A DNA stretch of 64,000 bases from Hyphomicrobium sp. LHD-15 (GCF_031157355.1 NZ_JAVIFT010000001.1:806001-870000); one strand, 5' to 3'. Positions 41,401-49,898 are shown, numbered from the stretch's first letter. Translations and numbers: made by a program. The notes: generated from the letters alone by a model not told the origin.

Positions 41401-41580
41401 TCTTTAGTGCGACCGACGATTCACGCTTCAGGCTGGTAGAGCCTGAAGCGATCGTGGGGCTCTTTAGAGCGACCGACGATTCACGCTTCAGGCTGGTAGG
41501 GCCTGAAGCGATCGTGGGGCTCTTTAGAGCGACCGACGATTCACGCTTCAGGCTGGTAGGGCCTGAAGCGATCGTGGTCG
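41401..41580. repeat. Three tandem copies of a 60-bp hairpin repeat
   Basis: The units 41401-41460, 41461-41520 and 41521-41580 are nearly identical (a few single-base differences), with a diverged partial unit before them (41366-41400). Each unit contains the stem CGCTTCAGGC/GCCTGAAGCG around a 7-base loop, preceded by CGATTCA and followed by ATCGTGG. Because the unit is 60 bases long, one frame stays open across it and spells a 20-residue repeat, but no Shine-Dalgarno or conserved start is present, so I do not call a gene. Confidence 0.85.
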
Positions 41581-41747
41581 AACTTAACGGCGTTCTTTAA
41601 CCTTCACGGACAGCTCGCTAGGCCATTTGACGGGCTTGCCCTTTTTATGCCGCGGGCAGGCCCTCTTGATCGCGCATTCCAGGGTTACCAACCGTTAACG
41701 AACGGGGGGTATTTGTTAACCTTGGCAATCGTGACGGGGGACTTCTG
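41581..41747 (+). promoter_or_regulatory. Upstream region of the DUF882 gene with TTAAC half-sites
   Basis: Several TTAAC/GTTAA motifs lie here: CTTAACGGCG and TTTAACC near 41584-41602, CGTTAACG near 41694 and TGTTAACC near 41715. The cell-cycle regulator CtrA binds TTAA-N7-TTAA in alphaproteobacteria; the spacings here (N9 and N17) do not match exactly, so only half-sites can be claimed. Confidence 0.3.
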
Positions 41748-43370
41748 TTGAGCGTAAAGGCGGGACAACTCACCTGCCGGATCCTGGCCTCTTGCCGGCC
41801 TTTGGGTCTTGGCGCGGCCGTGCTTCTGGCTGCCGTCTCGCAGGTAAGATCCGCGCACGCCGGCGATGACCGCACGATCTCGTTCTTTCACATCCACACC
41901 AAAGAAACGCTCACCATCCAGTACAAGAAGAACGGACGCTTCCTTCCGGAAGCGCTCGAGAAGATCAACTGGATCATGCGCGACTGGCGCGAGAGCAAAG
42001 CGATCCCGATCGATCCCAACACGGTCGACATCATCTGGGAAATGCACCGCGAACTCGGCTCGCAGCAGCCGGTCTCGATCATCTGCGGCTACCGCTCACC
42101 GGCGACCAACTCGATGCTACGCAAGACGCGCGGCGGGCAGGCGAGCCAGAGCCAGCACATGACCGGCAAGGCGATCGACATCGCGTTCCCGGACGTGCCG
42201 GTCAAGCGGCTGCGCTATTCGGCGATGATCCGCGAGCGTGGCGGCGTCGGTTACTATCCGACTTCCGGCATCCCGTTCGTGCATGTCGATACGTCGCGCG
42301 TGCGCCACTGGCCGCGCATGGTGCGCGACGAACTCGCGCTTCTTTTCCCGTCCGGTCATTCGAAGCATGAGCCTGCGGACGGGCGCCCGATCACGCCGGC
42401 CGACGTCAAGGCCGCACGCGAACGGCGCAAGGATCTCGCGCAGGAAGTCGCGCAATTCTACGCGCTGCGCGATGCGCCGAAGGCACCGATCCAGGTTGCA
42501 GAAGCCGCTGCCCCAGCGCCACTCCCGGCTCCGCCGCGCCCAGCGCGCGCCGTGCGCCCGCCCGCACCGGAACAGCGGATGGCTGTCGGCGCGCCGGTGC
42601 CGCCGCCAGCGCAAACGTCGCCCGAAGCGATGGCCTCGGTCGTCGCCTTTGCCTCCGAGAAGACGAAACCCGCGCCATCGAATGCTCCGAAGCTCCTCGG
42701 CGCGCCGAAGCCCGTCGAACGCTCGTCGACGTTCGTCGCCAAGCTTCCGGACGCCGATCGTTCGCGTCTCGATATGCTGGTTCAGCTTGCGGCGATCGAA
42801 GAGCCGGCGGCTCAGACGTTGGCCGATGCGAAACCCGCGGCGTTGATCACCGGATCGACGGGACCTACGCCGGCGAAAACCGCCGCGCTCAAGACCGCCG
42901 CCATGACGCCTGATTGGCCGTTCCCCAAACGCCCTCTCACCGAAGAGAGCAAACCCGCCGCAAGCGCGTCCGCAACTCCAGCGTCCGTCTCTGCGCATCC
43001 GTTCGGCGGGGGATCATCGGATTGGCGCAGCGGCTGGATGGTCGCGCCCGAATATGACGAGGATCATCCGGACGAGCTGTCTTATCGGCCGTTCGCGCTG
43101 GCGCCGCTGCTGACCGAAACCGCTTCGTTCGACGATCCCGCGCTCGCAACGCTGGTGCACCCGGACGACTCGATGATCTTCGAATTGCTCGACGACGAAG
43201 GCACCGTGCTGCCGATGGAATTCGGGACCGATCAGGTGCACACCGCGATGGCGTGGGCGCAGGAGTTCAGCGGCAGCGCCGTGCATCTCGGCTCGATGGC
43301 AGCCGCGCCCCAGCCGCAGGCCGTGGCGCCGCAGCGCGTCTCGCGCGCGGTTACGACCCTGCCGCGCTGA
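41748..43370 (+). CDS. DUF882 / M15-type murein peptidase with long Pro-Ala-rich tail
   Basis: A secreted protein of 540 residues. After a signal peptide (LGLGAAVLLAAVSQVRSAHA) comes the DUF882 domain (about 40-215), related to the YcbK zinc peptidases. The zinc-site residues are visible in HMTGKAIDIAF (His and Asp) and PFVHVDTSRVRHW (His). The last 320 residues are Pro- and Ala-rich with no recognised domain, unusually long for the family. Translation starts at TTG 41748, with GGGGGA about eight bases upstream; no in-frame ATG or GTG serves. Its end overlaps the convergent oxyR gene by 20 bases. Confidence 0.88.
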   Translation: MSVKAGQLTCRILASCRPLGLGAAVLLAAVSQVRSAHAGDDRTISFFHIHTKETLTIQYKKNGRFLPEALEKINWIMRDWRESKAIPIDPNTVDIIWEMHRELGSQQPVSIICGYRSPATNSMLRKTRGGQASQSQHMTGKAIDIAFPDVPVKRLRYSAMIRERGGVGYYPTSGIPFVHVDTSRVRHWPRMVRDELALLFPSGHSKHEPADGRPITPADVKAARERRKDLAQEVAQFYALRDAPKAPIQVAEAAAPAPLPAPPRPARAVRPPAPEQRMAVGAPVPPPAQTSPEAMASVVAFASEKTKPAPSNAPKLLGAPKPVERSSTFVAKLPDADRSRLDMLVQLAAIEEPAAQTLADAKPAALITGSTGPTPAKTAALKTAAMTPDWPFPKRPLTEESKPAASASATPASVSAHPFGGGSSDWRSGWMVAPEYDEDHPDELSYRPFALAPLLTETASFDDPALATLVHPDDSMIFELLDDEGTVLPMEFGTDQVHTAMAWAQEFSGSAVHLGSMAAAPQPQAVAPQRVSRAVTTLPR

Positions 43371-44313
43371 TCGACTTGCGCTGACGCGAGCCACCCGTGC
43401 GGGCGCTCGCCAGAGGCCCGTCCGTCCAGGCCTTGATCACCAGACGTCCCAGCTCCTCGAAGTCGTCGGTTCGTGGGGTCGTCGAGCGCCAAACGAGGCC
43501 GATGGTGCGGAATGGCTCCGGCTCGACGAACGGCACCAGCGTGATGTCGCGGCCGCGTTCCTCGACGCCGATCGAAACCTCCGGCAGAAGCGTGATCCCG
43601 TATCCTGCGGACACCATCTCGACAATGGTCGCGAGGCTCGAAGCGCCGAATGTGTTGACCGCATCGACCTGCTGCAGACTGCAGTACGTGAGTGCCTGAT
43701 CGCGCAGGCAATGCCCTTCCTCGAGCAGCAGAAGACGCTCGTGCTCGATCAGCTCCTTGGTGGCGCGCACGCGGCCCGACAGCTTGCGATCCTTCGGGAC
43801 GGCGAGCAGGAACTTGTCTTCGAACAAGGGGCGGTTGGTGAGATCGGGGTGCTTCAGCGGAAGCGCGAGCAGGAGCACGTCGAGCTTGCCTTCGAGCAGC
43901 TCCTCGGTCAGCACCTGCGTCTGCGTTTCGCGGACATGCAGCTCGAGATCGGGATAGGCCTCGCGTAGCAGCGGCAGCAGCGGCGGCAGCATGTAAGGCG
44001 CCAACGACGGAATGACGCCAAGGCGCAGTGTGCCGGCCAGAATGCGGTTGGCATGCTGCGCGTAGGAGACGAGATCGCGCACGTCTCCGAGGATGCGCGA
44101 ACAGCGCGCGGCGATCTCCCTGCCCTTGCCGGTGAGCTGCACGCCCGAGCGCGTCCGCTCGACCAGCACGAGCCCCAGGTTCTGCTCGAGTTCGTGGATC
44201 TGCATCGAGAGCGCGGGCTGCGTCACCGAGCACGCATCCGCGGCACGGCCGAAGTGGAGCTCGCGGGCAAGCGCATCGAAATAGCGCAACTGCTTGAAGG
44301 TGACGGGCGTCAT
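43351..44313 (-). CDS. oxyR: Peroxide-sensing LysR-family regulator OxyR
   Basis: A 320-residue transcription factor. The N-terminal helix-turn-helix is HFGRAADACSVTQPALSMQI. The redox site EEGHCLRDQALTYC carries Cys202 and Cys211, nine residues apart as in E. coli OxyR (199 and 208), so disulfide sensing of hydrogen peroxide is very likely. Its 3' end overlaps the DUF882 gene on the other strand. No katG or ahpC gene is adjacent; the divergent region instead holds a terminator-ended RNA candidate at 44380-44507. Confidence 0.93.
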   Translation of the reverse strand: MTPVTFKQLRYFDALARELHFGRAADACSVTQPALSMQIHELEQNLGLVLVERTRSGVQLTGKGREIAARCSRILGDVRDLVSYAQHANRILAGTLRLGVIPSLAPYMLPPLLPLLREAYPDLELHVRETQTQVLTEELLEGKLDVLLLALPLKHPDLTNRPLFEDKFLLAVPKDRKLSGRVRATKELIEHERLLLLEEGHCLRDQALTYCSLQQVDAVNTFGASSLATIVEMVSAGYGITLLPEVSIGVEERGRDITLVPFVEPEPFRTIGLVWRSTTPRTDDFEELGRLVIKAWTDGPLASARTGGSRQRKSISAAGS

Positions 44314-44379
44314 AAGGCAGCCTGATCAGGAGAGAAACAAATAACGATTAGCTCTGATCTTGGCGGCGGTCTATGGTCG

Positions 44380-44507
44380 CAGAGAACAAACGATCGTGAA
44401 CAGAGCACGATCCCGGGAACCCTTTCCCGAATACGGCAGGTAAAGCTCCGGCTTCACCTCGTCGTTAGCGTCTCGGGCCGTGCGCCGAAGCGGCCCGAGA
44501 CGTTTTT
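44380..44507 (+). ncRNA. Candidate small RNA divergent from oxyR
   Basis: No gene lies between oxyR and gapR on the plus strand, yet a perfect terminator stands there: CGTCTCGGGCCG at 44469-44480, CGGCCCGAGACG at 44491-44502, then five Ts. Upstream of it are two further hairpins, GATCGT/ACGATC at about 44391-44411 and CGGGAA/TTCCCG at about 44414-44429. A weak promoter (TTAGCT, 18 bases, TATGGT) would start a transcript near 44380. The position is like that of the OxyS RNA of enterobacteria, but I see no sequence kinship and the 5' end is a guess. Confidence 0.5.
44469..44507 (+). terminator. Rho-independent terminator in the oxyR-gapR gap
   Basis: A perfect 12-bp GC-rich stem with a 10-base loop and TTTTT, oriented on the plus strand where no annotated gene would need it. 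Confidence 0.9.
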
Positions 44508-44536
44508 ATTTCAGCGATCCGTAGTCAGACAAACGA

Positions 44537-44559
44537 AAGGCCGGCGGAAAGCCGGCCTT
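44537..44559 (-). terminator. Terminator hairpin after gapR
   Basis: AAGGCCGGC, five bases, GCCGGCCTT: a perfect 9-bp stem 37 bases past the gapR stop, followed on the minus strand by a T-rich stretch. Confidence 0.75.
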
Positions 44560-44596
44560 GTTTGTGGTCGCCCGCGTGATGCTTTCGTGAGCGCAG

Positions 44597-44899
44597 TCAC
44601 TCGGCCGCGATCATGCGGTCCACTGCGGCTTCGGCTTCCGCCGACATTCCACCGCTCAGCATGCCGAGCGCGTGCATGTAGACTTCCAGCACGCTTTCCT
44701 CTTCCTGGCGCTCGTTCTGGCTCTTCTTGCGAAGGCGCACGATCTGCCGGATGATTTTGACGTCGAACCCGAGGCCTTTCGCCTCGAGATACTTGTCGCG
44801 GATATCGCCCGAGAGGGCCTTCTTCTCTTCCTCGAGGCGCTCAATGCTCTCGACCAACTGGCGAAGCTGATTTTGCGCGGAAGCCTGAAGCGTCGTCAT
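44597..44899 (-). CDS. gapR: GapR-family nucleoid-associated protein (DUF2312)
   Basis: A small alphaproteobacterial DNA-binding protein, 100 residues, known in Caulobacter to bind overtwisted AT-rich DNA ahead of forks and polymerases and to stimulate topoisomerases. QLRQLVESIERLEEEKKALSGDI is the coiled-coil helix, followed by KYLEAKGLGFDVKIIRQIVRLRKK, which carries the basic DNA-contact face (each is part of a continuous helical fold). The C-terminal 20 residues are acidic. It is a single gene with its own terminator. Confidence 0.92.
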   Translation of the reverse strand: MTTLQASAQNQLRQLVESIERLEEEKKALSGDIRDKYLEAKGLGFDVKIIRQIVRLRKKSQNERQEEESVLEVYMHALGMLSGGMSAEAEAAVDRMIAAE

Positions 44900-45126
44900 C
44901 CCTACTTACCCCACCTCAAATCCGGAAATCCGGTCCCTCAAACCCTCCGCCGATCGCGGATGGCATTGTCGGGAAGGCTAGGCTTCGGATGGGTCAGGGG
45001 CAAGGCGAGGTGTACGCTCATCCATAGGTAATTTCCTGTGGATGGCCGACCCTTACCGTGCTTTGCGGCCCTCGTGTGCCCGGCGCGACGCGCATCCGGG
45101 AGAACACGCAAGCAGACGTAATGCTC
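44900..45126. other. Intergenic region, nothing recognised
   Basis: About 230 bases upstream of gapR and downstream of the DUF1244 gene. I see no clear promoter, hairpin or small gene. Confidence 0.4.
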
Positions 45127-45447
45127 TCAAGCTTTATCCTTCGCCGTGTGCGCACTGCTTTGTGCGAACGCCGCCACAGCCTCGGGCGAGGCCTCGGTCT
45201 GATAGCGCTGCTGCCACTCCGCGTACGGCATGCCGTAGACGATCTCGCGCGATTCGTTTTTCGACAGCGTGATGCCGCGATCGACGGCGGCCTCCTGGTA
45301 CCAGTTGGAAAGACAATTGCGGCAGAAGCCCGCGAGATTCATCAGGTCGATGTTCTGGACGTCCGTACGCTCGCGCAGGTGCGCGACGAGGCGGCGGAAC
45401 GCAGCGGCTTCCAACTCCACTCTGGTCTTGGGATCGATTGCAGCCAT
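45127..45447 (-). CDS. DUF1244 family protein
   Basis: A 106-residue cytoplasmic protein of the DUF1244 family, found in proteobacteria, function unknown. Typical sections are AAFRRLVAHLRERTDVQNIDLMNLAGFCRNCLSNWY in the middle, with two conserved cysteines three residues apart (FCRNC), and MPYAEWQQRYQ. The ATG at 45447 is preceded by AAGGGTG at a proper distance. It ends the minus-strand pair with the N-formylglutamate amidohydrolase gene, 26 bases upstream. Confidence 0.88.
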   Translation of the reverse strand: MAAIDPKTRVELEAAAFRRLVAHLRERTDVQNIDLMNLAGFCRNCLSNWYQEAAVDRGITLSKNESREIVYGMPYAEWQQRYQTEASPEAVAAFAQSSAHTAKDKA

Positions 45448-45473
45448 GAGACACCCTTTCTTTTCGTGGGGCT

Positions 45474-46313
45474 TCAGTCGGTGTGCGACCCGAAATATCT
45501 CGCCCTTTTCAGATCGGGGTCGGCACCCGGACCTGCAAGGACCTCGCGGGTTGCAGCGGCCAGCCGCTCGGCCCAGGCGATTTGACCTGCTTCTTCGGCA
45601 ATCAGATCCTGGCGGATCTCGACAATCGCATGGGCCAAACCGCGGGTAGTTCCGTGGCGCCACATGCAATCACCCCTGAGCTTGCCCGTATATGGCTCAT
45701 TGTCGCCGACGACGAGCGCGGGATCGGCACCGAGCGCCGCGATGAAAGGCTTCGCGAGGCGCGGATCCTTGTCCCAGAGCACGGCCGCATGCCAGGGCCG
45801 GGGCACGCCGCGCCAGGCGGGCGTGAAACTGTGCACCGACAGCAGCACCGGCGCGATGCCGTCAGCGATCGCCTGGTCGATCAACTCGCCGATAGCCTCG
45901 TGGTAAGGTCGATAGTAGCGCGCGATGCGGGTGCTCCGCTCCTCTGCGCTCAAGGTTCGGTTACCGGGCACGATGGCGCCGTCCGAAAGGCGCATGATCA
46001 GGGTGGGGTCGTCTTCGCCGCGGTTGCAGTCGATCAGCAAGCGGGAAAAGCGCGTCAGCACGGCGGGTGCGCCAAGCGTTTCCGCGAGCCGTTCCGTCAC
46101 CTTCCGAGCCCCAATGTCGTAAGCGATGTGGCGTTCAAGCTCGCCAGCCGGCAGGCCGAGCGTGCCGTATTCGGCCGGCAGGCGGTTTTCCGCGTGATCG
46201 CACAACAAGATCAGCCCCGGCCCCAAGCCTCCGGCCAAGCGGATGAAAGCCTCTGCCGTCACCGCCGCAACAGCACCCTCGATCCGCGGCTCCGCTTCGG
46301 GTCGCATCGACAT
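45474..46313 (-). CDS. N-formylglutamate amidohydrolase family protein, copy 1
   Basis: A 279-residue hydrolase, probably a zinc enzyme, that would release formate from N-formylglutamate or a related N-formyl compound, the last step of one histidine-degradation route. ILLCDHAENRLP, AYDIGARKV, RFSRLLIDCNR and LLSVHSFTP are family motifs with the metal-binding His and Glu. No hut genes are near, so the true substrate is uncertain. A second family member is encoded at 50672-51571. Confidence 0.85.
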   Translation of the reverse strand: MSMRPEAEPRIEGAVAAVTAEAFIRLAGGLGPGLILLCDHAENRLPAEYGTLGLPAGELERHIAYDIGARKVTERLAETLGAPAVLTRFSRLLIDCNRGEDDPTLIMRLSDGAIVPGNRTLSAEERSTRIARYYRPYHEAIGELIDQAIADGIAPVLLSVHSFTPAWRGVPRPWHAAVLWDKDPRLAKPFIAALGADPALVVGDNEPYTGKLRGDCMWRHGTTRGLAHAIVEIRQDLIAEEAGQIAWAERLAAATREVLAGPGADPDLKRARYFGSHTD

Positions 46314-46532
46314 CTCGTCTGTTTTCCGCCCCGCTCGTGCCGTCCGTCCGCTTCGTCAGCCCCTGGGGGTTGCGAAAAGTCACGTCCCGGCCTTCAATAG
46401 CCTGGCGCTCGGTCGGGCGGCGCAACCGGCGCGCACCTCAAAGCTGCCGCTTTCATTGCCAACGTTTCGCCCTCCCAGCAAGGCCCGGTCGCGTCGTGGC
46501 CCGCCACGCGCAATCGCCCACTCCGTGAAGCC

Positions 46533-46970
46533 ATGAACCCAAAAGTCTTAACCCTGCCGGTCGCGGCGGCCCTCTTTCTGGCCGCTCCCCTTCGTCCGGC
46601 CTTGGCGGACCTCAAGTTCTGCAACGGAACGCAGAGCCGCGTCGGCGTGTCGATCGGCTACCAAAGCCCGGACGGCTGGGCGACCGAAGGGTGGTGGAAC
46701 ATCGCGTCGCAGGCTTGTGAAACGCTCTTGAAAGGGGCAGTCCCGAGCCGGTTTATCTACGTCCACGCCGTGGATTACGACCGCGGTGGAGAATGGGCCG
46801 GCACAAACTTCATGTGCACCGCCGACAAGACGTTCTCCATCCGGGGGGTGCAGGATTGCCCCAAACGTGGATATAAGCGGACGGGATTCTTCGAAGTTGA
46901 TACCGGCGAGGCGCAGGAATGGACCGTGCGCCTTACCGATCCAGGTGGCAAAGAGGCAAACGGACGATGA
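46533..46970 (+). CDS. DUF1036 secreted protein
   Basis: A 145-residue periplasmic protein of unknown function with a signal peptide (LTLPVAAALFLAAPLRPALA) and the DUF1036 domain: LKFCNGTQSRVGVSIGY, GWWNIASQACETLLKG, then Cys-containing FMCTADKTFSI and DCPKRGYKRTGFFEV. Four conserved cysteines probably form two disulfides. Its stop overlaps the pyruvate kinase start (ATGA), a pairing seen in other Rhizobiales. Confidence 0.9.
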   Translation: MNPKVLTLPVAAALFLAAPLRPALADLKFCNGTQSRVGVSIGYQSPDGWATEGWWNIASQACETLLKGAVPSRFIYVHAVDYDRGGEWAGTNFMCTADKTFSIRGVQDCPKRGYKRTGFFEVDTGEAQEWTVRLTDPGGKEANGR

Positions 46971-48475
46971 GACGTAATCGGCGGGTCAAGATTGTTGCGA
47001 CGCTTGGACCCGCGTCGTCCGCGCCCGAGATGCTCGAGCGTTTGTTTCTCGCAGGCGCGGATGTCTTTCGCATCAATATGAGCCACACGAGCCCGGAGAC
47101 GGCCCACACGCTGGTCCGCTCGATCCGTGACGTGGCCGCAAAGCATCGTTGCCAGATCGGCGTGCTGTGCGACCTGCAGGGGCCGAAGTTCCGCCTCGGC
47201 GAATTCGTCGACGGGCGTGCGCTGGTCAAGACCGGCGAGTTCTTCCGTTTCGACCAGACCGGCGTGCCGGGAACCTCGCAGCGCGTGAGCCTTCCGCATC
47301 CGCAGATCTTCGAGGCCGTCAAGCCTGGGCACATGCTGCTGATCGACGACGGCAAACTGCGCATGCGCGTGAAGGACGTGGACGCCAAGGGCATCGTGGC
47401 GGAAGTCGTGACCGGAGGCGTGCTGTCGAGCCGCAAGGGCATCAGCATGCCCGATACGCTACTCGCGGTGAGCGCGCTGACGGACAAGGATCGCAAGGAT
47501 CTGGATGTGTCGCTGAAGCTCGGCGCCGACTGGATCGCGCTGTCGTTCGTGCAGCGCGCCGAGGACATCATTGAAGCCAAGAAGATCATCGACGGACGCG
47601 CGGCCGTGCTCGCCAAGATCGAGAAGCCGTCGGCCATCGACGACCTCGACGACATCATCGCGGCGGGCGACGGATTCATGGTGGCGCGCGGCGATCTCGG
47701 CGTCGAAATGCCAGTGGAGCGGGTTCCCGGTCTGCAGAAGCAGATCACACGCAAGGCGCGGGCGGCCGGAAAGCCGATCGTTGTCGCGACGCAGATGCTC
47801 GAAAGCATGACGTCGTCGCCGATGCCGACGCGCGCCGAGGTTTCCGACGTCGCGACCGCCGTGTTCGACGGCGCGGACGCGATCATGCTGTCGGGCGAAT
47901 CCGCCGTCGGCCAGTATCCGACCGAAACCATTGAAATGATGAACCGCATCGCGCACGAGGTCGAAAACGATCCGAGCTACGACGCGTTCGTGCATGCGAT
48001 CGAGTTTCCGCCGCTGCCGACCGGTGCCGACGCAATCGCCGCCGCGGCGCATGCGATTTCCGGCACCGTCAAGGTCGCCGCCATTCTTTGCTACACGGCA
48101 ACGGGATCGACCGCGCTTCGCGTTGCCCGCGAACGCCCGGGCCTGCCGGTGATCGGCCTTACGCCGATTGCGCGCACGGCCCAAAGGCTGTCGCTGGTGT
48201 GGGGCATCGAAACCGTGCTCACGAGCGATCCCGAAGATCTCGCGGACATGGTGCGTAAGGCAACGCGCATCGCGTTCGAAGGCGGCTTCGTGAAAGCTGG
48301 TCAGGGCGTTGTCATCACCTGCGGCGTGCCGCTCGGCTCGCCGGGTGCGACCAACATGATCCGGCTCGCGTTCGTCGACGAGCACGGCCTGCCGGACGGG
48401 CACAGCCCCGACTACGTGCCGACAGGCGGAAAGGTTCCCGTCGAGCGGAGAACGCCCTCGAAGATCGCGCCTTAG
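46967..48475 (+). CDS. pyk: Pyruvate kinase
   Basis: Last enzyme of glycolysis, making pyruvate and ATP from phosphoenolpyruvate and ADP; 502 residues. VKIVATLGPASS, RINMSHTSPETA, ILDLQ-type GVLCDLQGPKFRLG, the signature IEKPSAIDDLDDIIAAGDG with the catalytic lysine, MVARGDLGVEMP and ATQMLESMTSSPMPTRAEVSD are all present. The ATG lies in the ATGA overlap with the DUF1036 gene, which decides the start although the frame is open to 46919. A strong terminator follows. Confidence 0.95.
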   Translation: MRRNRRVKIVATLGPASSAPEMLERLFLAGADVFRINMSHTSPETAHTLVRSIRDVAAKHRCQIGVLCDLQGPKFRLGEFVDGRALVKTGEFFRFDQTGVPGTSQRVSLPHPQIFEAVKPGHMLLIDDGKLRMRVKDVDAKGIVAEVVTGGVLSSRKGISMPDTLLAVSALTDKDRKDLDVSLKLGADWIALSFVQRAEDIIEAKKIIDGRAAVLAKIEKPSAIDDLDDIIAAGDGFMVARGDLGVEMPVERVPGLQKQITRKARAAGKPIVVATQMLESMTSSPMPTRAEVSDVATAVFDGADAIMLSGESAVGQYPTETIEMMNRIAHEVENDPSYDAFVHAIEFPPLPTGADAIAAAAHAISGTVKVAAILCYTATGSTALRVARERPGLPVIGLTPIARTAQRLSLVWGIETVLTSDPEDLADMVRKATRIAFEGGFVKAGQGVVITCGVPLGSPGATNMIRLAFVDEHGLPDGHSPDYVPTGGKVPVERRTPSKIAP

Positions 48476-48498
48476 TAAAAGCTGCACCAATGAATCGA

Positions 48499-48533
48499 AC
48501 GGGCTCGGACGCCAGGCGTCGCGAGCCCGTTTT
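48499..48533 (+). terminator. Strong terminator after pyruvate kinase
   Basis: ACGGGCTCG-GACGCC, a short loop, GGCGTC-CGAGCCCGT (one unpaired base in the second arm) gives about 15 pairs, followed by TTTGTT. Confidence 0.9.
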
Positions 48534-48534
48534 G

Positions 48535-49338
48535 TTAGATGCCTTGGCCTTCAACCTCGGCCTTGAGGTCATCGCGCGCCTTCTTGGCGCCGGGGGCATT
48601 GGGATGCACCTTCAGCAGGCTCTCGTAGGCTTCGAGCGCCGCTTTCTTCTCTCCCAAGTGCTGCAAGATATTGGCGAGGCCTTCGAGCGCCTTGAAATGA
48701 TGCGGCTCGAGCGCCAGCACGCGGCGAATGTCGCCCAGGGCACGCTTGTAGTCGTCGCCCAGATAGAAGAGGTAGGCGCGGCGGTTCCAGGCTTCGGCGT
48801 AATCCGGTTGCAGCTCGATGGCGGCATTCAGAAGCCGCATCGCGAGATCGGTCCGCTGAGCCTCGGTCGCGGCTGCGGCGCGTGCCATCAGAAGGTCGGC
48901 GGTGGCACTGCCCGAATGCTGCCAGAGCTGCTCGACGGTGGCGGCGATCTGGGCCGCCGTCACTTCATCGGGTGCCGTGGCCAAGCGGGCGTAGAGCTCG
49001 GTCAGAAGCTTGTCGCGCTGCTCTGGCGCGGAGCCGGCGGTCGCGCCTTTTTCTGCCGGTTTGTCGGGTGCGGGCTTGCCATCCGCCTCGGGCGCATTTT
49101 TCCCGGCTTGCGGTTGTTTCTCGGCGGACTTAGGCGTCTGAGGCGAGGTCTCGGGCGCCTCAGAAGATTTGGGAACCGGCCCGGTTATGACGGGAGGCCC
49201 TCTCTCCGGCAGTGTCAGCCCGCGCGGGCCTACCACGTCGGGAACATCCTGCGCGCATACGGCCGCGGGTAAGGCTATCGCCGTCACGCACGCGAGGATC
49301 ACGCCGCCAGCGCGGCTCGTAGCTTTTGCTGCTGTCAT
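48535..49338 (-). CDS. Secreted TPR-repeat protein
   Basis: A 267-residue exported protein with a signal peptide (GGVILACVTAIALPAAVCAQ), a Pro-, Lys- and Glu-rich disordered section (about 35-105) and C-terminal tetratricopeptide repeats: AMRLLNAAIELQPDYAEAW, AYLFYLGDDYKRALGDIRRV and LANILQHLGEKKAALEAYES. It would act as a protein-interaction scaffold in the periplasm; the partner is unknown. I use the ATG at 49338, since residues before it would spoil the signal peptide. It ends just beyond the pyk terminator. Confidence 0.85.
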   Translation of the reverse strand: MTAAKATSRAGGVILACVTAIALPAAVCAQDVPDVVGPRGLTLPERGPPVITGPVPKSSEAPETSPQTPKSAEKQPQAGKNAPEADGKPAPDKPAEKGATAGSAPEQRDKLLTELYARLATAPDEVTAAQIAATVEQLWQHSGSATADLLMARAAAATEAQRTDLAMRLLNAAIELQPDYAEAWNRRAYLFYLGDDYKRALGDIRRVLALEPHHFKALEGLANILQHLGEKKAALEAYESLLKVHPNAPGAKKARDDLKAEVEGQGI

Positions 49339-49484
49339 GGCCTCAAAGATAGGCAGCAGCAGCCGTTGCGTCAAAGGGCCAAGTCTGAGCGTGGTCTTGC
49401 CGACATCAAAATAGACAAGCAAAACCGCCCGCGCACTCGATGGTGCCGGGCGGGAGGGCCCTTACAGAGTGCAGGCGCGTCGAA

Positions 49485-49610
49485 CTAGCCCTGGCGCGCC
49501 TTGAAGCGGCGAAGGGTCTTGTTGATCACGTAGACGCGTCCCTTGCGGCGCACGAGGCGGTTGTCGCGATGACGCGAGCGAAGGGACTTAAGCGAGTTTC
49601 TTACTTTCAT
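49485..49610 (-). CDS. rpmJ: Ribosomal protein L36
   Basis: Large-subunit protein bL36, 41 residues and very basic: [20 protein letters not shown], then [20 protein letters not shown]. It is the form without the four zinc-binding cysteines, as is normal in alphaproteobacteria. The conserved MKVR start fixes the ATG. It lies 26 bases downstream of tRNA-Val on the same strand. Confidence 0.96.
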   Translation of the reverse strand: MKVRNSLKSLRSRHRDNRLVRRKGRVYVINKTLRRFKARQG

Positions 49611-49636
49611 TGTCGTGCACCAATTTGGGCATCGGA

Positions 49637-49711
49637 TGGTGGGCACTACAGGGATCGAACCTGTGACCCCTACCATGTCAAGGTAGTGCTCTACCGCTGA
49701 GCTAAGTGCCC
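49637..49711 (-). tRNA. tRNA-Val (GAC)
   Basis: A 75-base cloverleaf including an encoded CCA end. The acceptor stem is GGGCACT/AGTGCCC, the D arm begins TTAGCTCAGCGG, the anticodon loop is CTTGACA with anticodon GAC, and the T arm contains GGTTCGATCC. No intron or mismatch is seen in the acceptor stem. Confidence 0.97.
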
Positions 49712-49898
49712 ATCCGTGCCGAGAAAGTCATGCGGAGCGGTTCCTATACTGGCATTGCCAGCGGTCCGCAAGCGAGGAAACCAATTATCCGCGACGGCGC
49801 CGCGGAAGCCCGTAAAAACAGGCATTACCTTCGAGGTGTGCGGCGTTTTGGACCGTCTTGCGAAGCCGTTATCCCCTGCCGGGGAGGCTCCCAATGCC

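Noticed and set aside
41364-41600. An open frame encoding three 20-residue repeats
   Set aside because: It exists because the DNA unit is 60 bases long; there is no ribosome site, and the repeat is better explained as a nucleic-acid hairpin.
41584-41720. A CtrA binding site (TTAA-N7-TTAA)
   Set aside because: Only half-sites occur, with spacings of 9 and 17, so binding cannot be claimed.
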